Positions 51,571 through 60,412 of a stretch of DNA of 64,000 bases are shown piece by piece (position 1 is the stretch's first letter; each line of letters starts with the position of its first letter). Both the position numbers and the translations under genes were made by a program. Source of the DNA: an uncultured Acetatifactor sp. (GTDB lineage Bacteria > Bacillota > Clostridia > Lachnospirales > Lachnospiraceae); assembly GCA_934433135.1 (NCBI GenBank), contig CAKRZO010000016.1, positions 1-64,000 of the forward strand, given 5' to 3'. The notes below the pieces were generated by a model. That model was not told the origin of the DNA. It saw only the letters and a program-made list of their open reading frames with translations, and ran no database searches.

Positions 51571-51642
51571 CCACTTGGTACCACTTCACACCACTTTTCA
51601 CCACTTCTCCTTGATTTTATACTATTTTCCTCCATTTTGCAA
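51571..51642 (-). promoter_or_regulatory. mraZ promoter with four MraZ-binding boxes
   Basis: CCACTT (AAGTGG on the minus strand) occurs at 51571, 51581, 51591 and 51601, an exact 10-bp period, matching the GTGG-type repeats bound by MraZ in other bacteria. Upstream, TATAAA (51621-51616) and TTGCAA (51642-51637) form a possible promoter with a short 15-bp spacer. The boxes lie at the start site and just downstream, suited to repression. Confidence 0.85.
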
Positions 51643-51713
51643 GTAATTCTTAAAAAAAAGATGGATAAACTTACAAGAATCTATTCATGAAAAAAGGGTT
51701 AAAGCAAAACTCC

Positions 51714-51798
51714 GGGCAGGCTCATGGGGTTCCATTCGGGGGACGCTCTCGCTCAATTAAAAACGCCGACCCTCATTGGAATCCCCATGAGTCTGCCC
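51714..51798. repeat. 85-bp inverted-repeat element in the mraZ/lgt gap
   Basis: GGGCAGGCTCATGGGGTTCCA and TGGAATCCCCATGAGTCTGCCC form arms of about 21 bp with two mismatches around a 40-nt centre. It could be a folded RNA or a small non-autonomous element. No promoter or T-run is attached on either strand. Confidence 0.7.
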
Positions 51799-51870
51799 TT
51801 AGTATTCTCCGATTATTTACTGTTAATAAACTCATAGCACTTCATAAGTTTATTCTTAAAAAAAGTATAG

Positions 51871-51928
51871 AAAAAAGACCTCTTGCCTGTCGTCTGCATG
51901 TGTATGCAGGCAACGGACAAAAGGTCTT
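51871..51928 (-). terminator. Terminator downstream of lgt
   Basis: AAGACCT/AGGTCTT and TTGCCTG/CAGGCAA arms around TGCA loops, followed by TTTTTTC on the minus strand, about 20 bases after the lgt stop. Confidence 0.85.
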
Positions 51929-51946
51929 AAGGTTCTCTGTATTATT

Positions 51947-52846
51947 CTATTGTTTCTGTGTCTCCTGTGCTTTTCCTTTGCATTTTTTTATGGCAATAAA
52001 ATGCATAATCAGGGCAAAGATCACCAGTATCAGTGACAGTACCTGGGAAACAGCAATCTGTGTACCCGGCAGGTACAGCTGATCGGTACGGATTCCTTCG
52101 ATAACGAACCGCCCCAGTCCGTATCCTCCCAGATAAAGCAGTACAACCTCGCCATGGTATTTCTTTTTCTTAATCAGAACCATCAATAAAACAAAAATCA
52201 GCAGATTCCAGCAGGATTCATAAAGAAACGTAGGATGTACCTGAATATAATTGGTACCTTCGGCGATATGTGCGGCAATTTTTTCCGAAATATCACTTTT
52301 ACGCACTGCCTCTATCGGCAGGCGCATGGCAAGCAGACTATCCGTGTATTCCCCGAATACTTCCCGGTTCATAAAATTGCCCCATCTTCCGATAGCCTGT
52401 CCCAAAATCAATCCCGGCACTGCCGTATCCAAAAGTTCCAGCGGATTTTTCTTTTTGATTTTCGCAAAGATAAATACCGTAAGAAAGCCTGCGATCACGC
52501 CGCCGTATATAGCCATTCCGCCGTTCCTGGTGTGGAAAATCTCCAGCAGGTTGTCCTTATAATAGTCCCAGGCAAAAATCACGTAATAGATCCTGGCTCC
52601 TATTACAGAGAAAATAATAGCATAAATCGCCAGATCCCAGTATAGATCCGGATTCTGCCCGGTTCTTTTGGCGTTTTTTACTGCGACTAAAAGCCCTGCC
52701 AGTACCCCGATGCCGATAATTACACCATAGTATGCAATCTCGAATCCGAATACGGAAAAGCTTTTCGGAATATTTTTTAAATAAATACCCAGATGCGGAA
52801 ATGCAATATCCGCCGCATTCATCATATCCTGCATAGTCTGTACCAT
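51947..52846 (-). CDS. lgt: Prolipoprotein diacylglyceryl transferase
   Basis: Adds diacylglycerol to the lipobox Cys of prelipoproteins, such as the binding protein in this window. The protein has seven membrane segments, PHLGIYLKNIPKSFSVFGFEIAYYG at the N-terminus (quoted in part as IPKSFSVFGFEIAYYG), GGMAIYGGVIAG, the signature GRWGNFMNREVFGEYT and HPTFLYESCWNL. The start is unsure: ATG at 52846 is listed, and later ATGs at 52834 and 52822-52825 are possible. Confidence 0.94.
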   Translation of the reverse strand: MVQTMQDMMNAADIAFPHLGIYLKNIPKSFSVFGFEIAYYGVIIGIGVLAGLLVAVKNAKRTGQNPDLYWDLAIYAIIFSVIGARIYYVIFAWDYYKDNLLEIFHTRNGGMAIYGGVIAGFLTVFIFAKIKKKNPLELLDTAVPGLILGQAIGRWGNFMNREVFGEYTDSLLAMRLPIEAVRKSDISEKIAAHIAEGTNYIQVHPTFLYESCWNLLIFVLLMVLIKKKKYHGEVVLLYLGGYGLGRFVIEGIRTDQLYLPGTQIAVSQVLSLILVIFALIMHFIAIKKCKGKAQETQKQ

Positions 52847-52899
52847 CCTTACTTTTCTCTTTTCCTTATGCGGATTCACGCGCGGTTCCGCATTCCGGC

Positions 52900-53997
52900 T
52901 TATACGTTAAAACGGAACAGGATAACATCTCCGTCTTTTACCACATAATCCTTGCCTTCCATCCCTACCAGGCCTTTTTCTCTGGCAGCGGACAGAGAAC
53001 CGCACTCCAGAAGATCCTTGTACCCAACCACTTCCGCTTTGATAAATCCTCTTTCAAAATCGGAGTGAATCTTGCCGGCCGCCTGGGGCGCTTTGGTTCC
53101 TTCTTTGATGGTCCATGCTCTGGATTCATCTTCTCCGGCGGTCAAGTAGCTGATCAGTCCCAACAGATGATAACTTGCCCGGATCAGTTTTTCCAAACCG
53201 GACTCCTTTAATCCCAGATCTTCCAGGAACATGGCTTTTTCATCCTCATCCAGCTCTGCAATTTCCTGTTCGATCTGCGCACAGATAACAAATACTTCAC
53301 TATTTTCTTTGGCTGCGAACTCCCGGACTTTTCCTACATAGGCATTGGAAGCGCCGTCATCGGCCAGATCTTCTTCGCCCACATTCGCTGCATAAATAAC
53401 CGGTTTTGCCGTAAGCAGGTTATAGGATTTAAACAGTTCCTGTTCATCTTCATCTTCCACGATGAGGCTCTTGGCCATCTTTCCGCTTTCCAGATGTTCC
53501 TTGATCCGCTCCAGAAGATCCAGCTCCTTTGCCAGCGTCTTATCCATTCTGGCACCCTTTGCCACTTTGGCAATCCTTCTTTCCAGAATCTCCAGATCCG
53601 AAAAAATCAGTTCAAAATTAATCGTCTCAATATCCCTTAACGGATTCACACTGCCGTCCACATGAATGACATTCGGATCATCAAAACAGCGGACTACATG
53701 TACGATTGCGTCCACCTCCCGGATGTTGCTTAAAAACTGGTTGCCCAGCCCTTCTCCCTTGGAAGCTCCTTTTACCAGACCTGCAATATCTACGAATTCG
53801 ATAACGGCAGGCGTCACCTTTTTGGAATGATACAATTCGCCCAAAAGCCGGATTCTCTCATCCGGAACCGCTACGATTCCCACATTCGGATCAATTGTAC
53901 AAAAAGGATAATTGGCGGATTCCGCTCCTGCCTTTGTCAGGGAATTAAACAATGTACTCTTTCCCACATTCGGCAAACCGATTATGCCCAACTTCAT
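52900..53997 (-). CDS. ychF: Redox-regulated ATPase YchF
   Basis: Obg-type P-loop protein that hydrolyses ATP rather than GTP and associates with ribosomes. The 365-residue protein starts MKLGIIGLPNVGKSTLFNSL, has YPFCTIDPNVGIVAVPDER, DIAGLVKGASKGEGLGN and the C-terminal TGS domain (GFIKAEVVGYKDL, VVKDGDVILFRFNV). The start codon has only a weak purine stretch upstream. It lies between lgt and the SdpI-like gene. Confidence 0.97.
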   Translation of the reverse strand: MKLGIIGLPNVGKSTLFNSLTKAGAESANYPFCTIDPNVGIVAVPDERIRLLGELYHSKKVTPAVIEFVDIAGLVKGASKGEGLGNQFLSNIREVDAIVHVVRCFDDPNVIHVDGSVNPLRDIETINFELIFSDLEILERRIAKVAKGARMDKTLAKELDLLERIKEHLESGKMAKSLIVEDEDEQELFKSYNLLTAKPVIYAANVGEEDLADDGASNAYVGKVREFAAKENSEVFVICAQIEQEIAELDEDEKAMFLEDLGLKESGLEKLIRASYHLLGLISYLTAGEDESRAWTIKEGTKAPQAAGKIHSDFERGFIKAEVVGYKDLLECGSLSAAREKGLVGMEGKDYVVKDGDVILFRFNV

Positions 53998-54109
53998 TTT
54001 CTCTTAACCTGTTCGAAAACACTCTGCTTCAGGGCATTTTCGCCTTCCTATGTTTTTGCCAGTTTATTATAGCATATGTCTTGACATTTTAAAACCACAT
54101 TTTTTAAAT

Positions 54110-54502
54110 TCAAATATCCCTTCGTGTACCATCCTCATGAAACGTCTTTTTCAGTGCAGCTTCTGTCGGAAAGATAGAAGCAATCAATACAACGATCTGG
54201 ATCGTACAAAGCACGAGCCCGACCGTTCCGATTACCTCTTCACCGCTGCGAAAGAACGAGATTTGCACCACAACGGTGAGAAGCAGCATGATACAGCCGA
54301 TTTTATACCAAAGTCTTCCGCAATAATTATGGGCAAATTTCCAGGTATCCATATTTTTCATGGATCGTCTTGTTCGATATCCATAGACACTGTTGATCTT
54401 CTGGGGACAATGCTTCCACATCATTCTTCCTGCGATAAGCATGATAACAGGGACGATCAAATTGCATATAAATAGAAACCACCAAAACCACATAAAAGCC
54501 AT
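54110..54502 (-). CDS. SdpI/YfhL-family membrane protein
   Basis: A 130-residue protein with about four membrane segments and the SdpI-type motif WKHCPQKINSVYGYRTRRSM followed by DTWKFAHNYCGRLWYKIG. SdpI gives immunity to the SDP toxin in Bacillus, but most homologues are uncharacterised, so I infer only family membership. It ends just upstream of ychF's region and lies 6 bases after the DUF975 gene, so both are likely one transcript. Confidence 0.82.
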   Translation of the reverse strand: MAFMWFWWFLFICNLIVPVIMLIAGRMMWKHCPQKINSVYGYRTRRSMKNMDTWKFAHNYCGRLWYKIGCIMLLLTVVVQISFFRSGEEVIGTVGLVLCTIQIVVLIASIFPTEAALKKTFHEDGTRRDI

Positions 54503-54508
54503 CCTCCA

Positions 54509-55222
54509 CTACGAAATTTCCTTATAAAATGCTGCCGTCGCCGCCTGCTGATACGGTCTCAGCCACAAATTGCCGATCCCGAAGGTAAATGCGCAAAGAA
54601 TCACCCAGCCGATAAAGCTAAGCTGCAGGCAAAACAGTCTGAAGCGGTTTCCCGACATCATCTGCTTGGACCGTTCAATTGCCTCACTTGCCGTAAGTTC
54701 CGGATGCTCCGCTAAAATGTAACCTGTCATGGCATAACTGTAACTTGCAATAATACCCGGAACAACAAGCAATAATGACCATAACAGAATATACAGTCCC
54801 TTCAGAAATCTGGTCGCTGCTGTTGTCTTCCAGTTATAAAAATAGGAAAACAAGGAACCGACCGCGGCATCCTCTTCGCTCAAAAGCTTCAAATTGAATC
54901 CGGCATAACCTGTCTCAATTACACTCCCAAAAATAAAATAAAGAATTGCCAGAAGAATCACCGCAATGGTAATATAGACGGCTCCTGCTGCCAGGATTCT
55001 GCCAAATGCATTTTGAAATCCGTTACCGGAAGAAAAAACCGGTTGACCGGCCACGCTGACACTGAAATTTCCTTCCGTTATGTTCCAGTTCCACCTTATT
55101 CCGCTTCCATCAACGCTCACTCCGCCTAATAAAAAAGCGATCAGACCGGCAATTACGGCAACCGCCCAGTTTCCGCGCAGTGCCTCTCTTGCATCCAACC
55201 GAAAATCCGCTGCTGACTTCAT
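54509..55222 (-). CDS. DUF975 family membrane protein
   Basis: A 237-residue membrane protein with about five to six hydrophobic segments. The start MKSAADFRLDAREALRGNW, SYAMTGYILAEHPELTASEA and the NLWLRPYQQAATAAFYKE C-terminus match DUF975. Function unknown. GGAGGGAACGAT precedes the ATG at 55220-55222. A possible -10 element (TATAAT at 55277-55272) lies 50 bases upstream. Confidence 0.85.
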   Translation of the reverse strand: MKSAADFRLDAREALRGNWAVAVIAGLIAFLLGGVSVDGSGIRWNWNITEGNFSVSVAGQPVFSSGNGFQNAFGRILAAGAVYITIAVILLAILYFIFGSVIETGYAGFNLKLLSEEDAAVGSLFSYFYNWKTTAATRFLKGLYILLWSLLLVVPGIIASYSYAMTGYILAEHPELTASEAIERSKQMMSGNRFRLFCLQLSFIGWVILCAFTFGIGNLWLRPYQQAATAAFYKEIS

Positions 55223-55323
55223 ATCGTTCCCTCCTGTAGGTTTTATAATACACCTTGCTAACTGTTCCTCTATTATAGAACAAATTATGCCGGACGTACA
55301 GACATTTTTACGCACGTTACAGG

Positions 55324-55469
55324 AAAAAAACGTGCCGGGCAACATAGCCCGTCGATGTCCGGCGAAGTGAGAGTTGACTGCATAAAGCAATCGCTGGGCT
55401 TAGAGAATCGTTACTTCCTTACGAGTAACGGTGCCTTTTTCGGTACGGAAATTTTAGTTAGAAAAAGTC
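55324..55469 (-). ncRNA. Candidate small RNA or leader RNA, family not recognised
   Basis: On the minus strand, about 146 nt start after a promoter (TTGTCA, 17 bp, TATAAA) and end in an intrinsic terminator: GCCGG, ACAU/AUGU and CCGGC pairing, then seven T residues (55330-55324). Inside, CGTTAC/GTAACG form a hairpin, and CTAAGCCC can pair with GGGCTATG of the terminator, so alternate folds are possible. It lies between rsgA and the DUF975 gene. It fits no riboswitch, SRP, 6S or RNase P pattern I know. Confidence 0.55.
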
Positions 55470-55475
55470 ATTCTT

Positions 55476-55504
55476 TTTATATTATTTTACATTTTCCATG
55501 ACAA
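55476..55504 (-). promoter_or_regulatory. Promoter of the candidate small RNA
   Basis: TTGTCA (55504-55499) and TATAAA (55481-55476) with 17-bp spacing on the minus strand, downstream of rsgA. Confidence 0.65.
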
Positions 55505-55523
55505 TAATTTTACAGCAGTTTCC

Positions 55524-56417
55524 TCAATACTTCCTGCGGTTCTTCAGTTCTTCATAAAGAGCGCAGTAATTCTCATAACGCATAGGAGAAACCAGACCGG
55601 CTGCCAGGGCTTTTTTGACACCGCAGTCCGGTTCCGATATGTGGGAGCAGCCACTGAAACGGCATTCCCTTTCAAATGATGCAAATTCCGGATAATACTC
55701 CTGTAGCTGCTCCTTTTCCAGGTCAAACAGCCCCAGGGAACTGAAACCGGGAGTATCCAGAACATAACCATTCTCCAGGGCAATCAGTTCCGAATGCCTT
55801 GTGGTATGTTTGCCCCGATCAATCTTTCTGCTGATGGCTCCGGTCTGCATCCGGACAGAAGTCTGCAGGCTGTTGATGATTGTAGATTTCCCTACACCGC
55901 TGGGACCTGCCACCGTAGTAGTCTTGCCGGCAAGAAGTCTGCCGATCTCTCCGATCCCGACCTGACCCCTGGCGCTGGTCAACAGGGGCATATATCCGCA
56001 GTTCTGATAAATCTGCCGATAGCCTTCCCCTTTGCCTTCTTCATCCAGATCTTCTTTGTTAAAACAAATGATGCAGGGAATCTTTTGCTGCTGCATCATA
56101 ATCAAAAAACGATCCAACAGATTAAAATTCGGCTGAGGCTTTACTACGGAAAAAATAACCAGCGCCTGATCTACATTTGCCACAGCAGGACGGATCAATT
56201 CACTGCGTCTGTCCAGAATTTCAACAATGTTTCCGGTATGAACCGTTTCATCCACGATATCCATACATACATCATCCCCTACCAGGGGTATTTGGTTGTT
56301 TTTCCGGAAAATCCCTTTCGCTTTGCACTCGTAAACCCCCTGTCCGGGAACATGAACATAGTAAAACCCTGCAATTCCTTTGATAATCTTTCCTTTTACA
56401 CTCGCATATACGCTCAT
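55524..56417 (-). CDS. rsgA: Ribosome small subunit-dependent GTPase RsgA
   Basis: Circularly permuted GTPase of 30S maturation. The 297-residue protein has an OB-fold (residues 1-70), then G4 NKEDLD before G1 GPSGVGKSTIIN and G3 DTPGFSSLG, and a C-terminal zinc motif ECRFSGCSHISEPDCGVKKA. The ATG at 56415-56417 gives the same length as the Bacillus protein; an in-frame upstream extension is basic and unlikely to be translated. It ends the priA-to-rsgA cluster. Confidence 0.95.
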   Translation of the reverse strand: MSVYASVKGKIIKGIAGFYYVHVPGQGVYECKAKGIFRKNNQIPLVGDDVCMDIVDETVHTGNIVEILDRRSELIRPAVANVDQALVIFSVVKPQPNFNLLDRFLIMMQQQKIPCIICFNKEDLDEEGKGEGYRQIYQNCGYMPLLTSARGQVGIGEIGRLLAGKTTTVAGPSGVGKSTIINSLQTSVRMQTGAISRKIDRGKHTTRHSELIALENGYVLDTPGFSSLGLFDLEKEQLQEYYPEFASFERECRFSGCSHISEPDCGVKKALAAGLVSPMRYENYCALYEELKNRRKY

Positions 56418-56577
56418 TCTTCTTTTGCTGACCTTTCCGCTGACTCTTCTTTCTCTTTTTCTGCTGCTTCTTTCTTCCGTTACATCATTTTCACCGATAA
56501 TAACACATTTGGAGCACAAATCGTGCCCCAAATGATTTACCTGCTGCTTATTTTTCCGACATTTCCGTTCTGCAGTA

Positions 56578-58413
56578 CTATTGCGCCGCTCCGGTACTGA
56601 TGTGAATTTCAACAGCCGTTCCCGCCGCAACGGAAGAGCCCTGGGAATAGCTCTGGTAGCATACCTTTCCTTCCGGAACGGTACTGCTGCTTACATGGGA
56701 AACACTGCTGACAACCAGTCCTGCTTCTTCCAGTTTCGCGATAGCAGCCTCTTCTGTAAGTCCTATTACCCCCGGTACTCTGACACCGTTCTCAATTACC
56801 TGTCCCGGATTCGATGCAGAAGACTGTCTGCCTACAATGACAAGGACCTCTCCTCCCTTCGCCAGACTGTTTCCTCCTTCCGGCACCTGACTGATAATTT
56901 GTCCCGGAGTTCCGGCGAAGTCCTGCTGCTGTTCTTTCACCGTAAATCCTGCCTCCGTCAGTATCGTATAAGCTTCTTCATAGCTTCTGCCCTTGACATC
57001 CGGAACTTCCAGTATCTCCGGTCCGGAACTGACTACCAGAACAACCTCTGTACCTGTCTGTACTTCACTTCCCGCCTCCGGCATGGTCCGAATAACGATA
57101 TTTTCTCCGATTTCGTCACTCTGCTCATATTCAATTCGCACTTTCAGGTTGAGACTTTTCAGTCTTTCGCCGGCATCTCCTTCATTCCAACCTACAATAA
57201 TCTGCGGTATCTGCACCGTCTCCGTCTTATCGGTACCCTGACTTTCGGATGTCTTGCTTTCCTCGGTTGAACTTTCTGTCTTCACAATGGGACTATCCGG
57301 CTTTTTCTCTGCATCATTACCGAAAATATCAAATACTTTCACCAAAAGGAAAATCACGATTCCGCAGATAATCACGCCGGCTACAATCGCCAGAATCGTA
57401 GTAATTCTCTCCATTCCCGGATCATAATCGTAATCATCTTCTTCCGGATTTTTCGTATCATTTCTGTCGAAACGTTTCTGCCCCTCACGGGTATTTTTCT
57501 GTACATTTGTTTTAATCTGCCGGATTTCCTGCGCCTGAACTGCTCTGGTAGCCCCTTTGCTCTCCGGATCATTCACCGTAACAAAATCTCCGTCCGGACG
57601 AATCAGCGACTGCTTTAAGTCTGCAATCAGTTCACCCATGTTCTGGTATCTGCGGTCCGGTGATTTCTGGCAGCATTTTAATACAATGGCAGCTACGCTG
57701 TCCGGAATTTCAGGAACAAATTCCTTTGGAGAAGGCATTTCTTCCTGAATATGCTTGATCGCAATGGCTACGGTGGTATCTCCGTTAAAAGGAACTCTTC
57801 CCGTCAGCATCTCAAACAGGGTAATTCCCATGGAGTAAATATCACTCTTTTCGTCACTGTAGCCGCCTCTTGCCTGCTCCGGTGAAGTGTAATGAACCGA
57901 TCCCATGACATTGGAAGTAATGGTATTGCTGGTTGCCGCTTTGGCAATACCGAAATCAGTCACCTTTACCTTCCCGTCTTTGGAAATGATAATATTCTGC
58001 GGTTTGATATCTCTGTGAATAATGTGGTTCTTGTGTGCAGCCTCAATCCCCATGCTGACCTGGATCGCAATGCTGACGGCTTCCTTAAAAGAAAGCCTGG
58101 CTTTCTTCTCAATATATTTTTTCAGAGTAATCCCTTCGATTAATTCCATGACAATATAGTAAATACCGTTTTCTTCCCCGACATCATAGATATTGACAAT
58201 GTTAGGATGGGACAGTCCTGCGGCCGCCTGAGCCTCACTTCTGAATTTTGAAACAAAATTGGCATTTTCACTGAATTCCTGTTTCAGCACCTTAATCGCT
58301 ACCAGTCGATTAAGCTTATGGCATTTTGCTTTGTATACATCCGACATTCCGCCGGTTCCTATCTTTTCCAAAATCTCGTAGCGGTCACCTATCATCATTC
58401 CTATCTTGATCAT
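56578..58413 (-). CDS. pknB: Serine/threonine protein kinase with PASTA domains
   Basis: Membrane kinase that responds to muropeptides or lipid II. The 611-residue protein has a kinase domain (residues about 8-270) with GTGGMSDVYKA, VAIKVLK, IIHRDIKPQNIII and VTDFGIAKA, an intracellular linker, a membrane segment (ILAIVAGVIICGIVIFLLVKVF) and three PASTA domains with VPDVKGRSYEEAYTIL and VPGVIGLTEEAAIAKLEE. The ATG at 58411-58413 has GAGG 6 bases before it. It follows its phosphatase gene, as in other Firmicutes (prkC/prpC). Confidence 0.96.
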   Translation of the reverse strand: MIKIGMMIGDRYEILEKIGTGGMSDVYKAKCHKLNRLVAIKVLKQEFSENANFVSKFRSEAQAAAGLSHPNIVNIYDVGEENGIYYIVMELIEGITLKKYIEKKARLSFKEAVSIAIQVSMGIEAAHKNHIIHRDIKPQNIIISKDGKVKVTDFGIAKAATSNTITSNVMGSVHYTSPEQARGGYSDEKSDIYSMGITLFEMLTGRVPFNGDTTVAIAIKHIQEEMPSPKEFVPEIPDSVAAIVLKCCQKSPDRRYQNMGELIADLKQSLIRPDGDFVTVNDPESKGATRAVQAQEIRQIKTNVQKNTREGQKRFDRNDTKNPEEDDYDYDPGMERITTILAIVAGVIICGIVIFLLVKVFDIFGNDAEKKPDSPIVKTESSTEESKTSESQGTDKTETVQIPQIIVGWNEGDAGERLKSLNLKVRIEYEQSDEIGENIVIRTMPEAGSEVQTGTEVVLVVSSGPEILEVPDVKGRSYEEAYTILTEAGFTVKEQQQDFAGTPGQIISQVPEGGNSLAKGGEVLVIVGRQSSASNPGQVIENGVRVPGVIGLTEEAAIAKLEEAGLVVSSVSHVSSSTVPEGKVCYQSYSQGSSVAAGTAVEIHISTGAAQ

Positions 58414-58439
58414 GCTCATCCTCATTCCTCTCAATTTTC

Positions 58440-58468
58440 ATAACAGTTCAGACGTGCCTTACGCAAAG
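58440..58468. repeat. Solo end of the MITE-like repeat at the prpC/pknB junction
   Basis: TAACAGTTCAGACGTGCCTTACGCAAA resembles the element end GTAACAGTTCAGNCGCGCCATTCGCAAA with three differences. The prpC stop TAA and last codons lie within it. Confidence 0.6.
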
Positions 58469-59193
58469 GGTTCTATCAAAATTACTGCTATATTATCCTT
58501 TCCGCCGCTTTCATTGGCCGAGTCCACTAATGCCATGGCTTTGGAACGAATATCCTCTTCCCTTACCAGAATCCTGCGAATTTCTTCATCTTCAAGCATA
58601 TTGGTCAGACCGTCAGAACACATAAGTACAATATCTCCCTGCACCAGATCTACGGAAAAGAAATCCGCTTCCACAGTTTTACTGGCACCAATCGCCCTGG
58701 TAATGATATTCTTATCGGGATGGTTTCTGGCCTGCTCTCTGTCAATGCCTCCCATCCGCACCATCTCTTCCACCAGAGAATGATCTCTGGTAACCTGACG
58801 GATTCCGCCGCTTATAATGTTAATGATATAAAGTCTGCTGTCTCCTACATTGGCAACTTCCAGTGTGCCGTTTTCATAAACGGCTGCCACAACCGTGGTT
58901 CCCATGCCGGAAAGACCTTCCTCTTCAGAGGCTTTCTGCCGCACTCTGCTGTTGGCTGTTTCGATTGCCTTGCGCAAAACTTTTACCGGATTTTTATCCG
59001 GTTCTTCGGCGATGACGGACAGCATGGTCTCTACTGTATATTGAGAAGCATAATCTCCCGCGTTATGTCCTCCCATACCGTCTGCCACGATGAATACATT
59101 CGGCAACTGTCCTATAGGGTTTTCACAGGCAAAGACATAATCCTGATTCCGCTTTCTTTTTCTGCCGATGTCCGTTATGGAAAATGCTTTCAA
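58459..59193 (-). CDS. prpC: PP2C-family protein serine/threonine phosphatase
   Basis: Reverses phosphorylation by the adjacent kinase. The 244-residue protein has the PP2C motifs DIGRKRKRNQDYVF, VADGMGGHNAGDYAS, GTTVVAAVY, NVGDSRLY, SDGLTNML and GGKDNIAVI with their metal-binding Asp residues. The start is TTG at 59191-59193, with a GGGGGG stretch 8 bases upstream; it overlaps the rlmN stop (ATTGA). Confidence 0.96.
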   Translation of the reverse strand: MKAFSITDIGRKRKRNQDYVFACENPIGQLPNVFIVADGMGGHNAGDYASQYTVETMLSVIAEEPDKNPVKVLRKAIETANSRVRQKASEEEGLSGMGTTVVAAVYENGTLEVANVGDSRLYIINIISGGIRQVTRDHSLVEEMVRMGGIDREQARNHPDKNIITRAIGASKTVEADFFSVDLVQGDIVLMCSDGLTNMLEDEEIRRILVREEDIRSKAMALVDSANESGGKDNIAVILIEPFA

Positions 59194-60305
59194 TCCCTCT
59201 TCCCCCCTCTGTCCGGATCTTTCTGACCATTTTTTTGTGTCATATGGCGGCGCCGCAGCTGTCCGCATGCTCCATCGATGTCTCGTCCCATTTCTCTTCT
59301 TACGGTAGCATTGACTCCGTTTTTTTCAAGCCTCGCCTGAAACCTCCTTACCTGACCCTCGGCAGACTGTATAAAATCTCTTTCCCGAATCGGATTTACC
59401 GGGATCAGATTTACATGACAGTGAAGCGGTTCTGCCAATGCCGCAAGCTCCTGCGCATCTTGAAGCGTGTCATTCACGCTGCCTACCAGACTGTATTCAA
59501 AGGTAATGCGTCTTCCTGTCTTTTCAAAATAGGTCGCACAGGCTTCCATAAGTTCCCGAATCGAATAGCGGTTAGCGATGGGCATGAGCTTTTTGCGCTT
59601 CTCATCGGTCGTTGCATGAAGTGAAAGCGCCAGTGTGATCGAAAGTTGCTCCTCTGCCAGTTTTCTCATTTCCGGAACCAATCCGCAGGTAGAGACCGTA
59701 ACATTCCTCTGGCTGATATGAAGACCGCCTTCACTTGTAAGAATCCGGATAAAACGCAGCAAATTCTCATAATTATCCAATGGTTCGCCGGTACCCATCA
59801 CGACAACATTGGAAACCCTTTCCCCGGTATAACGGGTAATGGCATAGATCTGATCCAGCATTTCTCCGGCTGTCAGATTCCTCTCCAGGCCATCCAGTGT
59901 GGAAGCGCAGAAGCGGCAGCCCATGCGGCAGCCAACCTGTGAAGAAATGCATACGGAATTTCCATGTTTATAACGCATCCAGACACTTTCCACCACATTT
60001 CCGTCGGACAGACCGAATAAAAACTTCCTGGTTCCGTCCAGCTTTGATTCCTGCATATCCACCAGCTGCAATGCCGTGTAATCATATCGGTTCCGGCACT
60101 CCTGTCTGAAAGCTTCCGGCAGATTGGTCATTTCCTCAAAACTTCTTGCCAGCTTATTATGCATCCAGTCATACATCTGCACTGCCCGGAAAGCCTTCTG
60201 CCCGCTTTCCGTCAGCTCTTTTTTCAATTCTTCTATTGTCCTGGATTTGATATCTTCCTTTTTTCCTGCTTCTGTTCCCAATTTTTTCCCGTTTCCTGAC
60301 TGCAT
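59190..60305 (-). CDS. rlmN: 23S rRNA (adenine(2503)-C(2))-methyltransferase
   Basis: Radical-SAM enzyme that methylates A2503 of 23S rRNA and A37 of some tRNAs. The 371-residue protein has the Cys motif CRMGCRFCAS for the 4Fe-4S cluster, VVMGTGEPLDNYEN, SLHATTDEKR and the C-terminal region RRRHMTQK with the usual GACGQLR. The start is not firm: the ATG at 60303-60305 has no clear ribosome binding site. It overlaps prpC by 2-4 bases. Confidence 0.96.
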   Translation of the reverse strand: MQSGNGKKLGTEAGKKEDIKSRTIEELKKELTESGQKAFRAVQMYDWMHNKLARSFEEMTNLPEAFRQECRNRYDYTALQLVDMQESKLDGTRKFLFGLSDGNVVESVWMRYKHGNSVCISSQVGCRMGCRFCASTLDGLERNLTAGEMLDQIYAITRYTGERVSNVVVMGTGEPLDNYENLLRFIRILTSEGGLHISQRNVTVSTCGLVPEMRKLAEEQLSITLALSLHATTDEKRKKLMPIANRYSIRELMEACATYFEKTGRRITFEYSLVGSVNDTLQDAQELAALAEPLHCHVNLIPVNPIRERDFIQSAEGQVRRFQARLEKNGVNATVRREMGRDIDGACGQLRRRHMTQKNGQKDPDRGGKRD

Positions 60306-60412
60306 TTATGCTTTTATCCGTTTTGACTTTTGTTTCCCCTGTTTTACCGTTTTGCTTCCCTGCGTCTGCCAATCTATCCGCATTTGTTTCCATTGTATTT
60401 CCTGTTACTCTT

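Noticed and set aside
51714..51798. SRP RNA or 6S RNA
   Set aside because: The conserved SRP apex (GGAAGCAGCC type) is absent, and the element lacks the length and central bubble plus promoter expected of 6S RNA.
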